64,000 nucleotides of DNA from Pseudactinotalea sp. HY158 (lineage in GTDB: Bacteria > Actinomycetota > Actinomycetes > Actinomycetales > Beutenbergiaceae), in contig NZ_CP045920.1 in NCBI RefSeq assembly GCF_009660225.1, positions 62,001 through 126,000 of the forward strand. Reading direction: 5' to 3'. Below, piece by piece: positions 9,937 through 20,184 of this stretch. The first letter of the stretch is position 1. Each line of letters begins with the position of its first letter. The position numbers were made by a program, and so were the translations under genes. The notes under the pieces were generated by a model. The model did not search any database. It was not told the origin of the DNA and saw only the letters and a list, made by a program, of their open reading frames with translations.

Positions 9937-10129
9937 CGGGTGCCCCCAAGCACCAAGTGACGGCCCTCCTGCTCGCCAAAGCATGGGAGGGCCGTCGCGC
10001 TTCAACAGAACGTGGTCACGCCCTTGACGCCGACCATAGAACCAGGCCAGCCCCCGCGACGCCGAACACGTCCTCATATTCGATGACGCCAACCCACCTA
10101 CACGTGGTCAGCCACGGTGTCGCTCAACA

Positions 10130-10134
10130 ATGGT
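10130..10134. repeat. Target-site duplication, right copy (ATGGT)
   Basis: Identical to 6781-6785; see the transposon entry. Confidence 0.9.
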
Positions 10135-10569
10135 GACGATCTGCCTAGAACCATCCACTCCGAGAAGCAGATCCAGGTCCATGTCGCGCCGGGGATCACT
10201 GTGGACGGTCGCATCGATCTGGTGAAGCGGCTGGCGACCGACGAGGTTTCGATCGTCGACTTCAAGTCCACTGCTGGAGCGCAGGCCGAGGAAGTCACGC
10301 AGGATCAACTGCATGTGTATGCGCTCGGCTATGCCGAACTCACCGCAGATGGCGCGGACCTCGTCGAGGTGCTCAACCTCGACGAGGACGGGAGGAACAC
10401 CCGCGAGGTGATCCAAGACCCTCTCCTCGCGGATGTGCGGGCTCGAATCGCGGGCGCCGGGGACAGCCTGCGAAGGAACGACCTACCTCGCCTCCGGGCT
10501 GGCTCCAGACAGTGTCAGAGCTGCGATCTTGTCGGGATCTGCCGCCCTCGTTCAGACTTGCCCACCTGA
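10130..10569 (+). pseudogene. C-terminal RecB/Cas4-like nuclease part of the disrupted helicase
   Basis: After the right ATGGT duplication the frame continues DDLPRTIHSEKQIQVHV. It then shows a PD-(D/E)xK nuclease core: GRIDLVKR, VSIVDFKST (D and the ExK-equivalent DFK) and DQLHVYALGYAEL. It ends with C-x-x-C...C residues (CQSCDLVGIC) like the iron-sulfur or zinc clasp of Cas4/AddB nucleases. This is the missing 3' end of the gene starting at 4441. On its own it has no proper start. The full-length ancestor would be a helicase-nuclease of roughly 925-930 residues. Confidence 0.88.
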
Positions 10570-10702
10570 GACCGACTGGCAGCTCCCAGCGTCGGGTCGC
10601 AAGAGTCCTATCCGGCTGGAGCGCGGCAGCGGGAAGGATCGACGCCCTCCGCGGTGAGCGGGTGCCCCCGTTCGGTGGCGACCCGACCCGGCCGACCGGG
10701 GC

Positions 10703-12527
10703 CTAGCTGCGGCCCTGGTCCCCCGCGTCCCCGGACCCGTCGGTCGGTGGCGGGGACGGGTTGTCGTCCGTGGGCGGCGGGGTCGTGGTCTCGGTCTCGC
10801 TCGGCGACTCGGTCGGGGTGCTCGGCTCCTCGGTCGGCGGCGGCGGGGCCTTGGCCACCGTGAGGTTGATGCTCGAGTTGACCGGGCGCAGCCCGGAGAC
10901 GTCCTGGGCGATGACCGTGCCGGGTGTCTCGTCGGACTCGAGGAAGGTCGTGGCGGCGCTGATCCCGAGGTCCTTGAGCTCGGCGGCCACATCCTCGAAC
11001 TGGTCGCCCACGAAGTCGGGGATCTCGACGTTCCCGGTCGCCACGATGATCGTGATGTCCGCGTCCGGGGAGACCTCCGTCTGGGCGGCCGGCTCGGTGC
11101 GGTCGACCGTGCCCTGCGACTTGTCGGCGATGTTCGCGGGTTCGATCGTGAAGTTGCCCGCGTTGAAGCCGGCGTCCACGAGCCGGTCCCGGGCCGCGTT
11201 CTGCTCCATCCCGGCCACGTTCGGGATCGCGATCGCGTCCGGTCCGGTGGAGAACCACACCTGGACGGAGCTGCCCTCGTCGACCATCGTGCCCACGGCG
11301 GGCGACCAGCGGGTGGCGTTGCCGGCCGCCACGTCCGTGGAGGCCTCCCCGCCCTGGTCGTCGAGCACGAGCCCCTCCTCCTCGAGGAGGGCGGTCACAT
11401 CGCCCTTGTCCATCTCGTTGGTCAGGGTCGGCACGGCGACCTGCGGGGTGGGCGGCGGCTCCTTGTCCTGGTTGAGCAGGAGGAAGGCGACGACACCGGC
11501 GATCACCACGCCGAGGATCACGAGGGTCCAGATGAGGCCCTTGCGGCTCGGGGGCTCCTCCTCGGCCGCCTCGTCCTCGGCTACCGGCGGGAACGGGGAG
11601 GGCTGGGCGAGTGCCGGCTGACCGAGCACCTGCGTGGCCGGCGCGGCGGCGGCCATGGCCGGTGCCTGCACGAGCCCGCCGACCGCGGCGGCCTCGAGGT
11701 CCGCCCGGAACGCCGAGGCGGAGGAGTAGCGCTGCTCGCGGTCCTTCGTCAGGGCCTTGAGCAGGATCCGGTCGAGCGCCTCGGGAACGTCCGGCGCGAA
11801 CGCCGACGGCGGCTGGGGCTCCTCGCCGACGTGCTGATAGGCCACGGCCACGGCCGAGTCGCCCACGAACGGGGGGCGGCCGGTGAGCAGCTCGTAGAGC
11901 AGGCAGCCCGTCGAGTACAGGTCCGAGCGGGCGTCGACCACCTCGCCGCGGGCCTGCTCGGGGGAGAGGTACTGGGCCGTGCCGACGACGGCCTGGGTCT
12001 GGGTCATCGTGGCCGAGGTGTCGGCCAGCGCCCGGGCGATGCCGAAGTCCATCACCTTGACCGCACCGGTCGGGGTGAGCATGACGTTCGCCGGCTTGAT
12101 GTCGCGGTGCACGATCCCGCTGTGGTGGGAGTACTCGAGCGCCGTGAGCACCCCGAGGGTGATCTCGATCGCCTCGTCGATCGGCAGGGCCGAGCCGTCG
12201 CGCAGCAGATCGCGCACGGTGTGGCCCTCGACGTACTCCATCACGATGTACGGCCACCGGCTCTGCGCGCCGGCCGCATCGGTCGTGACCTCCTCGCCGG
12301 TGTCGTACACCGACACGATCGCGGGGTGATTGAGCGACGCCGCCGACTGGGCCTCGCGCCGGAACCGCGCCTGGAAGGTCACATCCGCGAGCAGGTCGGA
12401 GCGCAGTACCTTGACCGCCACGGTGCGGTTGAGCCGGGTGTCGCGGCCGATATGGACCTCGGCCATGCCGCCGCGCCCAATGAGCTCTCCGACCTCATAC
12501 CTCTCTGCGAGCAGGCGGGGTACGTTG

Positions 12528-12535
<8 letters not shown>
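10703..12535 (-). CDS. pknB: Membrane Ser/Thr protein kinase with PASTA domains
   Basis: The kinase domain has the glycine loop GRGGMAEV (20-27), catalytic Lys42, HRDIKPAN with Asp145 and DFG at 163-165. An acidic/serine juxtamembrane segment and one transmembrane helix (about residues 335-360) are followed by three PASTA repeats and a Thr/Pro-rich tail. PknB senses muropeptides/lipid II outside and phosphorylates cell-wall and division proteins inside. It is the last gene of the conserved operon; its start overlaps the pknA stop by 8 bp. Three PASTA units is one fewer than in the Mycobacterium tuberculosis protein. Confidence 0.95.
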
Positions 12536-13762
<1,227 letters not shown>

Positions 13763-13766
<4 letters not shown>

Positions 13767-15217
13767 TCGCCGATCACCGCCTCCATCATCGCGCGGGCGA
13801 TCGGCGCGGCCACCTTCGAACCGGTGGCCTCGCCGGCGAGATCCCCGCCGTTCTCCACCACGACCGCGACCGCGACCTGCGGATCGTCGGCCGGGGCGAA
13901 GGAGGTGAACCAGGCGTGCTGATTCTCCTCGTTGCCGGTCTGGGCGGTGCCGGTCTTGCCCGCGACGTCGACGCCCGCGATCCGGGCCGGGGCGCCCGTG
14001 CCATTGTCCACGACGTTGACCATCATCTCGGTCATCGTCGCGGCCGTCTCGGGCGAGACCGGCCGGGAGAACTCGACCGGCTCGGTCGAGGAGGTGACCC
14101 GCAGGTCCGGGCCCCGTTCGGTCTGCACGAGGTAGGGCTTCATGAGCACGCCGTCGTTCGCGATCGCGGCGGACACCATGGCCATCTGCAGGGGGGTGAC
14201 CCGCACGTCGAACTGGCCGATGGCCGTCATCGCGAGCTGGGCGTCGTTCTGCGGATCGCCGAGCCGGGAGCCCGTGACCTTGAGCGGGATCGTCAGGTCC
14301 CGCCCGAATCCGAACGCCTCGGCCTGCTCGGTCAGCGCCTCGGCGCCGAACTCCATCGCGAGGTTCGCGAACGGGGTGTTGCACGAGACCTGCAGGGAGT
14401 ACATGAGGGTCGCCTCACCGCCGCTGCCGCAGACGGAGCCCCCGGGGTTGTGGATCGTCGCGCTCGTTCCCGGCAGGTCGAGCTCCGTGGGTGCCGGCAC
14501 CACCGAGTCGGGCCCGTAGTCGCCCGATTCGAGGATCATCGCCAGGTCGATGAGCTTGAAGGTCGACCCCGGCGGATACTGGTCGCCGCCGATGGCCCGG
14601 TTGATCAGCGGCCGGTCGGGGTCGTCGATGAGCTCCTGGTAGGCCTCGTTCACGGCGACCGTGTCGTGGCCGGCGAGCACGTTCGGGTCGAAGCTCGGGG
14701 TGGACACGAGCGCCAGGATCCTGCCCGTGGCCGGTTCGATCGCCACGGCCGCGCCGCGCTGGTCCCCGAAGGCCTCGAGCGCGGCCTCCTGCACCGCCGG
14801 ATCGACCGTGAGCTCCACGGTGCCGCCGCGCTGCTGCCCGCCCGTGAAGAGCGTGCGGATCCGCGAGAGCAGCAGGGAGGTGTCCGACCCGTTGAGCACG
14901 TCGTTCTCGGCCTTCTCCATGCCGGAGGCCTGGAACACGACCGAGAAGTAGCCGGTGATGGGCGCGTAGGCGGGACCGTCGGTGTACACCCGCTGATAGC
15001 CGAAGGCGTCGTCGACGGGCTCGGAGAACGCGATCTCGTTGCCCGCCACCACGATCGGGCCCCGATCGCGCCCGTATTCGCGGTAGACCGAGCGGGTGTT
15101 GAACTCCTTGTTGTTCAGGGCGTCGGCGCGCCCGTACTGCACGAGGGTCACCTGCACCATGAGCGCGGCGAACATGAGCAGCACCACGACGCTGAGCCGG
15201 CGGATCGGAGTGTTCAT
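13763..15217 (-). CDS. pbpA: Penicillin-binding protein (class B transpeptidase) PbpA
   Basis: The 484-residue protein has an N-terminal membrane anchor (residues 8-27) and a transpeptidase domain. Its motifs are SxxK at S218-K221 (GSTFK), SCN in YSLQVSCNTPF, and KTG at 421-423. It cross-links peptidoglycan and is the partner of the RodA/FtsW-type glycosyltransferase encoded just upstream (ATGA overlap). Size and motif spacing match actinobacterial PbpA. The same operon's kinases probably regulate it. Confidence 0.94.
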
Positions 15218-16710
15218 CGCCGCAGCTCCTGGGTTGGGTACTCGTCGCCCGGGGCCACCGGCGTGACCGGCGTGCCCGGCGTGACCGGACGCTCGCGCCC
15301 GGGGCGAGCTGCGTCGTCCGTACGCAGTGCGTCGATCGCGATCGCCACGGTTTCGTTCCCGAGCGGTCCGGCCTCGGGGGCGGGGCTGCGGGCGGCGTCG
15401 GAGATGCGCAGCAGGATCGCCACGATGATCCAGTTGGACACGAGGCTCGAGCCGCCGGCGGCGAGGAACGGGGTGGTCAGGCCGGTGAGCGGGATGAGGC
15501 GGGTGACGCCGCCGACGATGATGAAGCACTGGAAGGCGATGACGAACGCGAAGCCCGAGCCGAGGAGCTTGCCGAAGCCGTCGCGCACGCCGATCGAGGC
15601 CCGCAGCCCGCGCTGGATGAGGATGAGATACATGAGCAGGATCGCCATGAGGCCCGTGAGGCCCAGCTCCTCCCCGAGCGAGGCGATGATGAAGTCGGAG
15701 TTCGCGTACGGCACGAGGTAGGGGTGGCCCTGGCCCCAGCCGGTGCCGAGCAGCCCGCCGGCGGCCAGGCCGAAGAGCCCGTCGACCAGCTGGCCGGAGC
15801 CGTACGGGGCGAAGTAGACGTCCGGGTCGAGGGCGTGGAGCCAGATGTCGAAGCGGGCCGCGACGTGCCCGAACGTGTTCACGGCGAGGATCACCCCGAC
15901 GGCGAACAATCCGAGCCCGATGAGGATCCAGCTCACCCGCTCGGTGGACACGTACAGCATCGCCACGAACAGACCGAAGAACAGCAGGCTCGTGCCCAGG
16001 TCGCGCTGCACCACGAGCACGACGATCGAGGCCGCCCACACGATGAGCAGCGGCCCGAAGTCGGCGATCCGGGGCAGCTGCATCCCGAGCACCTTCGGCC
16101 CGGCGAGGGTGAGGGAGTCGCGATGGGTCACGAGATACGCGGCGAAGAAGATCGCCAGCAGGATCTTGGCGGGCTCCGCCGGCTGGAACTGGACGCCGGC
16201 CACGTTCACCCACAGCTGGGCGCCGTTGATCCGCTGGCCGATCACGGGCAGCAGCGGCGAGAGCAGCAGCAGCAGGCCGGCGCCCCCGGCGAGGTAGGGC
16301 AGCCGCCGCAGCAGCCGGTGATCGGTGAGCAGCACGATCACGGCGATCGCCGCGGCCGCGCCCACGAGGGTCCACAGCAGTTGCCGGTCGGCGGCGCCGC
16401 CGGCGCGGCCCCGGGCCACGGCGGCGAGGTCGAGGCGGTAGATCATCGCCAGCCCGAGGCCCGTGAGGGCGACGACGATCGGCACCATGACCGGGTCGGC
16501 GTGGGGTGCGCGCCACCGGAGCACGAGATGGAGCGCCACGCTCACCCCGGCGAGCACGGCGGCGTACACGGGCAGGTCACCCGGGATCTCCCCCTCCACG
16601 CCGAGGCCGACGAGGGCGAGCCCGCCCACCCCGATCGCCACCGCCACGGCGAGCAGCACGAGCTCGGAGCCGCGGCCGGCGCCCGGGCGGGCCGCGGCGA
16701 CGGTGGCCAT
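15214..16710 (-). CDS. rodA: SEDS peptidoglycan glycosyltransferase RodA/FtsW
   Basis: The 498-residue polytopic membrane protein has about 12 hydrophobic segments. It shows SEDS signatures such as INGAQLWVNVAGVQFQPAEPAKI, VVQRDLGTSLLFF and the C-terminal PLTGLTTPFLAAGGSSL. SEDS proteins polymerise lipid II into glycan strands. The stop and start overlap neighbours on both sides (TGATG with pstP, ATGA with pbpA). By position this is the RodA-type paralogue rather than division FtsW. The C-terminal tail is proline-rich and cytoplasmic. Confidence 0.93.
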   Translation of the reverse strand: MATVAAARPGAGRGSELVLLAVAVAIGVGGLALVGLGVEGEIPGDLPVYAAVLAGVSVALHLVLRWRAPHADPVMVPIVVALTGLGLAMIYRLDLAAVARGRAGGAADRQLLWTLVGAAAAIAVIVLLTDHRLLRRLPYLAGGAGLLLLLSPLLPVIGQRINGAQLWVNVAGVQFQPAEPAKILLAIFFAAYLVTHRDSLTLAGPKVLGMQLPRIADFGPLLIVWAASIVVLVVQRDLGTSLLFFGLFVAMLYVSTERVSWILIGLGLFAVGVILAVNTFGHVAARFDIWLHALDPDVYFAPYGSGQLVDGLFGLAAGGLLGTGWGQGHPYLVPYANSDFIIASLGEELGLTGLMAILLMYLILIQRGLRASIGVRDGFGKLLGSGFAFVIAFQCFIIVGGVTRLIPLTGLTTPFLAAGGSSLVSNWIIVAILLRISDAARSPAPEAGPLGNETVAIAIDALRTDDAARPGRERPVTPGTPVTPVAPGDEYPTQELRR

Positions 16711-17927
16711 CAGCGGGCCTCCCCGGTCAGCTCGGCCACGATCGTCGTCGCATCGGCGAGGCTCACGGCGCTGATCCCGCGTTCCACCCGCGACTGCGCG
16801 AACGGGGGCAGGTCGTCCAGGCGGATGACCGTGCGTTCGGTCACGTGGGACAGCTCGACCGGCCCGATCGATTGCGGCACGCCCTGGTAGATCGCCACAT
16901 AGTCCCCGTCCGGGGCCACGAAGTACTGGGTCTGGGTCCACTGGTAGCCGAGCACCACGGCCGTGACGAGCAGCGCGAGCGGAACGAGCACGGCGAGCAG
17001 CCGCACCCACGGCCGGCGGCGAGGTGGGGCGTCGACGTCGCGGGCGTCGTCCTCGAGCTCGTCCGCCCCCGGGGCGGCCCCCGTGTGCGCCGCCACGAGC
17101 GCGGCGGCGCGGGCGGCCGCGCTCGAACCGCCCCGGGTGGGCCGGGCCCGGTCGATCGCGGCGGCACCGACCACCTGCGGCACGGTCGAGGCACCGGCCG
17201 AGTCGTCGGTCACGTCGGCCACGACCACGGTGATGTTGTCCTGCCCGCCCCCGCGCAGCGCGAGATCCACGAGCTGTTCGGCGCACGCGCCGGGATCGGT
17301 CACGTGCCGCAGCGTCTCGGCGATCGTCTCGTCCGAGACCATCCCCGAGAGCCCGTCCGAACACAGCAGCCACCGGTCGCCGGCCTTGAGCTCGCGCACG
17401 GTCTCGTCGAGCTCGACCTCGTCCGTCGAATCTCCCAGCACCCGCAGGATCACGGAGCGTTGGGGATGGTTCTCGGCCTCGGCCGGGGTGATCTGGCCGG
17501 TGTCGATGAGGTACTGCACGAACGTGTGGTCCTGGGTGATCTGGTGCAGGGAGTGCTCGCGCAGCAGATACGCCCGGGAGTCGCCGACGTGGACCATCGC
17601 GGCCGTGCGCCCCGAGACGAGCATCGCCACGACCGTCGTGCCCAGCCCGGCCAGCTCGGGGCGGGCGCGGGAGTACTCGATCAGGTCCGTGTGGGCGTCG
17701 GTCAGCGCCCCCGTGAGCAGCTCGAGGATGTCGTCCGCGCCGTGGTCGTCACCGTCGAGGGCCGCGAGGTGGGCCACCGCGACCGAGGAGGCGATGTCGC
17801 CCCCGGCGGCCCCGCCCATGCCGTCGGCGAGCACGAGCAGGTTCGGGCCCGCGTAGCCGGAGTCCTGGTTGTTGGCCCGGATGAGGCCCACGTCCGAGCG
17901 CGCGGCGTAGTGGAGCGAGATCGCCAT
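16710..17927 (-). CDS. pstP: PP2C-family protein phosphatase PstP
   Basis: The 405-residue protein has PP2C metal-binding residues: NNQD with D22, LADGMGG with D35-G36, SDGL and GGQDNITV. A catalytic domain of about 240 residues is followed by a transmembrane helix (about residues 305-325) and an extracellular tail. It removes phosphate from proteins modified by PknA/PknB and from the kinases themselves. A GTG at 17933 would overlap the fhaB stop as GTGA, like other junctions here, and could be the true start; I chose the ATG two codons later. Confidence 0.94.
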   Translation of the reverse strand: MAISLHYAARSDVGLIRANNQDSGYAGPNLLVLADGMGGAAGGDIASSVAVAHLAALDGDDHGADDILELLTGALTDAHTDLIEYSRARPELAGLGTTVVAMLVSGRTAAMVHVGDSRAYLLREHSLHQITQDHTFVQYLIDTGQITPAEAENHPQRSVILRVLGDSTDEVELDETVRELKAGDRWLLCSDGLSGMVSDETIAETLRHVTDPGACAEQLVDLALRGGGQDNITVVVADVTDDSAGASTVPQVVGAAAIDRARPTRGGSSAAARAAALVAAHTGAAPGADELEDDARDVDAPPRRRPWVRLLAVLVPLALLVTAVVLGYQWTQTQYFVAPDGDYVAIYQGVPQSIGPVELSHVTERTVIRLDDLPPFAQSRVERGISAVSLADATTIVAELTGEAR

Positions 17928-17929
17928 CG

Positions 17930-18421
17930 TCACCTGCGCAATTCGATGATCGTCTGCCCGATCCGGATCGGGGTGCCGGCGCCGAGCACGACCGGGGTCG
18001 AGATCCGCCGCGAGGCCACGAACGTGCCGTTGGTCGACCCGAGGTCCTCGACGTACCAGGCGCCGCCGGCGGGGAAGATGCGGGCGTGTCGGGAGGAGGA
18101 GTAGTCGTCGTCGAGCACGAGCGTGCAGGAGGGGTCGCGGCCGATGAGGATGGCGGATTCGCCCAGCCGCATGCTCGTGCCGCCGAGCGGGCCGGCGGTG
18201 ACCACGAGTCGGCCCAGCGCCCGGTTCGACCGGTCGGCGCGGTCGTCCTTCTCGGCGCGCTCCCGGGCCGGGCGGGTCGCGTGGACGCTGCCGCGGGCGA
18301 AGATGCGGGTGCCGAAGATGTCGCGGCGGAGCACCCCGATCGCGCTGAGCACGAAGAGCCACAGCATCGCCAGGAATCCCAGGCGCAGCACCGTGACCAC
18401 GAGCTCGGAGAGGTTGCTCAT
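17930..18421 (-). CDS. fhaB: FHA-domain membrane protein FhaB (FipA)
   Basis: The 163-residue protein has an N-terminal transmembrane helix (residues 8-30), a basic linker and a C-terminal FHA domain with GR94-95, S110-R-H112 and NG131-132. These are the phosphothreonine-binding residues. It binds phosphorylated partners of the PknA/PknB system and in mycobacteria links division proteins. Its start overlaps the fhaA stop by 4 bp. Confidence 0.93.
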   Translation of the reverse strand: MSNLSELVVTVLRLGFLAMLWLFVLSAIGVLRRDIFGTRIFARGSVHATRPARERAEKDDRADRSNRALGRLVVTAGPLGGTSMRLGESAILIGRDPSCTLVLDDDYSSSRHARIFPAGGAWYVEDLGSTNGTFVASRRISTPVVLGAGTPIRIGQTIIELRR

Positions 18422-19119
18422 CCGTCACCCGAATCGGCACCGGTCCAGAACAGGATGCGGGTGCGCCCGATCGTCAGGGTGTTGCCGTCGACGAGCGTGG
18501 CCGCCTCGATGTGGTGGCCCTCGACGTAGGTGCCGTTCGTGGAGCCGAGATCGGTCGCGATGATCCCGTCCGGCGTGGCCCGGATCTCCAGGTGGCGCCG
18601 GGAGACGCCGGAGTCGTCGACGATGATGTCGGCCTCGCTGCCGCGGCCGATCACGGTGACCGCGCCCGTGAGCAGGTAGCGCTGGCCGTCGATGTCGACG
18701 ATCGGATGGTTGCGGGCGGGCGCGGTGGTCGCCGGCGCGACCGTGCCGCGGCGGGAGGAGGAACGCACCCGGAAGCGGCCGGCCTGCAGATCCTCGACCT
18801 CCTCGAAGGTCACCTCGACCGGGCCCACGAACACGTAGCGCTGGGCGGTCGCGTGCTCGGTGGCGCTCGCGGCGAGCTCGTCGGCGAGGACGTCGGAGCC
18901 CCACGAGTCGACCTGCTCGGAGTCGGTCGGTCCGAGCTCGACCACGAACGCGTTCGGCACCACGGTGCGCCCACGGGAGAGCGCGGCGGTGCGCTCGTCC
19001 ATGTCGCGGCGGATCGCCGAGGCGATGTCCACCGGCTTGAGCTCGGTCTTGAACGCCTTGGCGAACGTGTTGCTCAGGGCACGCTCGACGCCCTTCTCGA
19101 ACCGGTCGAGAACTCCCAC
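18418..19119 (-). CDS. fhaA: FHA-domain protein FhaA with DUF3662 N-terminus
   Basis: GTG 19119 lies 5-10 bases after a strong AGGAGGAGGTG site, so it is preferred over the ATG further upstream; this gives 233 residues. Residues 1-110 are the DUF3662 domain (starting VGVLDRFEKGVERA). After a Ser/Arg/Ala-rich linker comes an FHA domain with GR158-159, SRRH173-176 and NG195-196. In mycobacteria FhaA binds PknB-phosphorylated substrates such as the MviN/MurJ pseudokinase domain. It is first in this seven-gene minus-strand operon. Confidence 0.93.
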   Translation of the reverse strand: MGVLDRFEKGVERALSNTFAKAFKTELKPVDIASAIRRDMDERTAALSRGRTVVPNAFVVELGPTDSEQVDSWGSDVLADELAASATEHATAQRYVFVGPVEVTFEEVEDLQAGRFRVRSSSRRGTVAPATTAPARNHPIVDIDGQRYLLTGAVTVIGRGSEADIIVDDSGVSRRHLEIRATPDGIIATDLGSTNGTYVEGHHIEAATLVDGNTLTIGRTRILFWTGADSGDG

Positions 19120-19385
19120 TGCGCACCTCCTCCTCATCAGCCGGGTACCCACGACACGTAGGCACCACTCAGTGCATCAGTGCACATCGTAGTTGGCTTG
19201 GTCACGCGCTGCGTTGTCGCGGGCGCGCGTGGGGGTCTCCCGGTCGCCCGGAGGGGGCCGGATGTGACGGTCTTCACCGCCCGTGGGAGCCGCCCGCGGG
19301 GATTGCGGACGGCGCCCGCTCGCCCGGTCCGGGGCCCGCCCGGGCACGTGTTAGGCTTTCGACGCTGCGGGCGACCGCGGCGCTC

Positions 19386-19469
19386 GCGCGAGTGGCGGAA
19401 TTGGCAGACGCGCACGGTTCAGGTCCGTGTGCCCGTGAGGGCGTGGGGGTTCAAGTCCCCCCTCGCGCA
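19386..19469 (+). tRNA. tRNA-Leu (anticodon CAG)
   Basis: The acceptor arms GCGCGAG (19386-19392) and CTCGCGC (19462-19468) pair fully. The anticodon stem-loop is CACGG-TTCAGGT-CCGTG with anticodon CAG at 19420-19422. The D-arm GCGGAATTGGCAGACGC, a long variable arm and the GGTTCAAGTCC T-loop mark a class II leucine tRNA. CCA is not encoded. A tRNA-Leu beside fhaA is a known conserved neighbourhood in actinobacteria. Confidence 0.96.
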
Positions 19470-19482
19470 CGAGTGAAGAAAT

Positions 19483-19526
19483 GGCCTCTGGCCTGCGGAG
19501 ACGATTCGCAGGGCGGAGGCCTTTCG
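19483..19526 (+). terminator. Hairpin terminator after tRNA-Leu
   Basis: GGCCTC...GAGGCC with an inner GCCTGCG...CGCAGGGC forms a long stem ending in CTTTCG, 13 bp past the tRNA. Confidence 0.7.
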
Positions 19527-19617
19527 TCGTCTTCTATGCCGACGCGCGCTCAGCGCCGGGCGTGGCTCGAGGTGTGCTGCGACGCGGTCGGCCCCTGCCG
19601 ATCGACGCGGATCGCAC

Positions 19618-19857
19618 TCACGCCACGACGCGTTGGCGACGGCCGGCGGAGTCGAGTGCGGCGAACTCCAGAACGGCGAGAATGTCGTCTCGTTCAAGCT
19701 CGTCGTAGTCGGTCAGGATCTCTTCGTAGGTCATGCCGGAGGCCAGCAGTTCGAGGACGTCGTGCACGCGCAGTCGCATGCCGCGGATTGTCGGGGCGCC
19801 ATGGCAGATCGACGGGTCGACCGTGATCCGGTCGAGTCGGCTGACGACATTGCTCAT
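19618..19857 (-). CDS. DUF433 antitoxin-like protein
   Basis: The 79-residue protein begins at ATG 19857 (MSNVVSRLDRITVDPSICHG). The motifs DPxICHGxPxIRGMRLRV and GMTYEEILxDYDELxxDDILAVLEFA are the hallmark of DUF433, a small HTH family. DUF433 genes usually precede a DUF5615 PIN-like toxin gene. Here only 90 bp separate the stop from the tRNA terminator on the other strand, so no partner fits. It is an orphan, possibly a relic or a regulator acting elsewhere. Confidence 0.85.
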   Translation of the reverse strand: MSNVVSRLDRITVDPSICHGAPTIRGMRLRVHDVLELLASGMTYEEILTDYDELERDDILAVLEFAALDSAGRRQRVVA

Positions 19858-20184
19858 GGTCGAAGCGTACGCATCGCGGCCGCGGATGGGGCAGGTCCCG
19901 AGGCGAAGCCGTCGGCCCGGCCCCGAGGAGTGATTGCGGTCGATGGGGCTGTGGCAGCGTTGCTTGCCGGTGCCGCGGCCGGCACGGTTCCAGTGATCAC
20001 GAAGCGGCGAGGGAGTCCAGAGCGTTCGAGTGTCGGCCGGTGTGGCGCAGTTGGAAGCCGGAACGTGACGGATCGCGTTGAACTGAAGTAACCCGACGCT
20101 CTTGACCGACCGGTCAAGAGCGTGTGTACCATCGAAAACGACCCCCGATTCGGGAGCCATCTGACGAGAAGGAGGATGAGTTCG
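19858..20184. other. 327-bp divergent intergenic region
   Basis: Between the DUF433 gene (minus) and the SPW gene (plus). The only structure I see is the long palindrome at 20096-20123 with an overlapping promoter; the rest has no convincing gene. Confidence 0.6.
20096..20123. promoter_or_regulatory. 13-bp-arm palindrome: likely TetR operator over a promoter
   Basis: ACGCTCTTGACCG-AC-CGGTCAAGAGCGT is a perfect inverted repeat. It contains the -35-like TTGACC (20103-20108), and TACCAT (20127-20132) sits 18 bp further as a -10. A protein bound here would block transcription of the SPW gene starting at 20185. The TetR gene at 20667 is the obvious candidate; the operator has the ACCGACCGGT core common to TetR sites. 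Binding itself is inferred. Confidence 0.75.

Larger units (their letters stand above)
6786..10129 (-). mobile_element. 3344-bp three-gene transposon (DD35E transposase, AAA+ ATPase, zinc-ribbon/HTH protein)
   Basis: The element runs from TGTTGCCGG at 6786 to CGCTCAACA ending at 10129, so its tips are 5'-TGTTG...CAACA-3'. Both sides carry ATGGT. Removing the element plus one ATGGT rejoins the helicase-nuclease codon for codon (LERHG then DDLPRT), which proves the boundaries. It encodes, on the minus strand, a zinc-ribbon/HTH protein, an rve-type transposase and an AAA+ ATPase. No resolvase, TniQ or cargo gene is present. The gene content resembles a stripped-down Tn5053/Tn7-like system more than IS21 or IS481; family placement is inferred. 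Confidence 0.9.
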
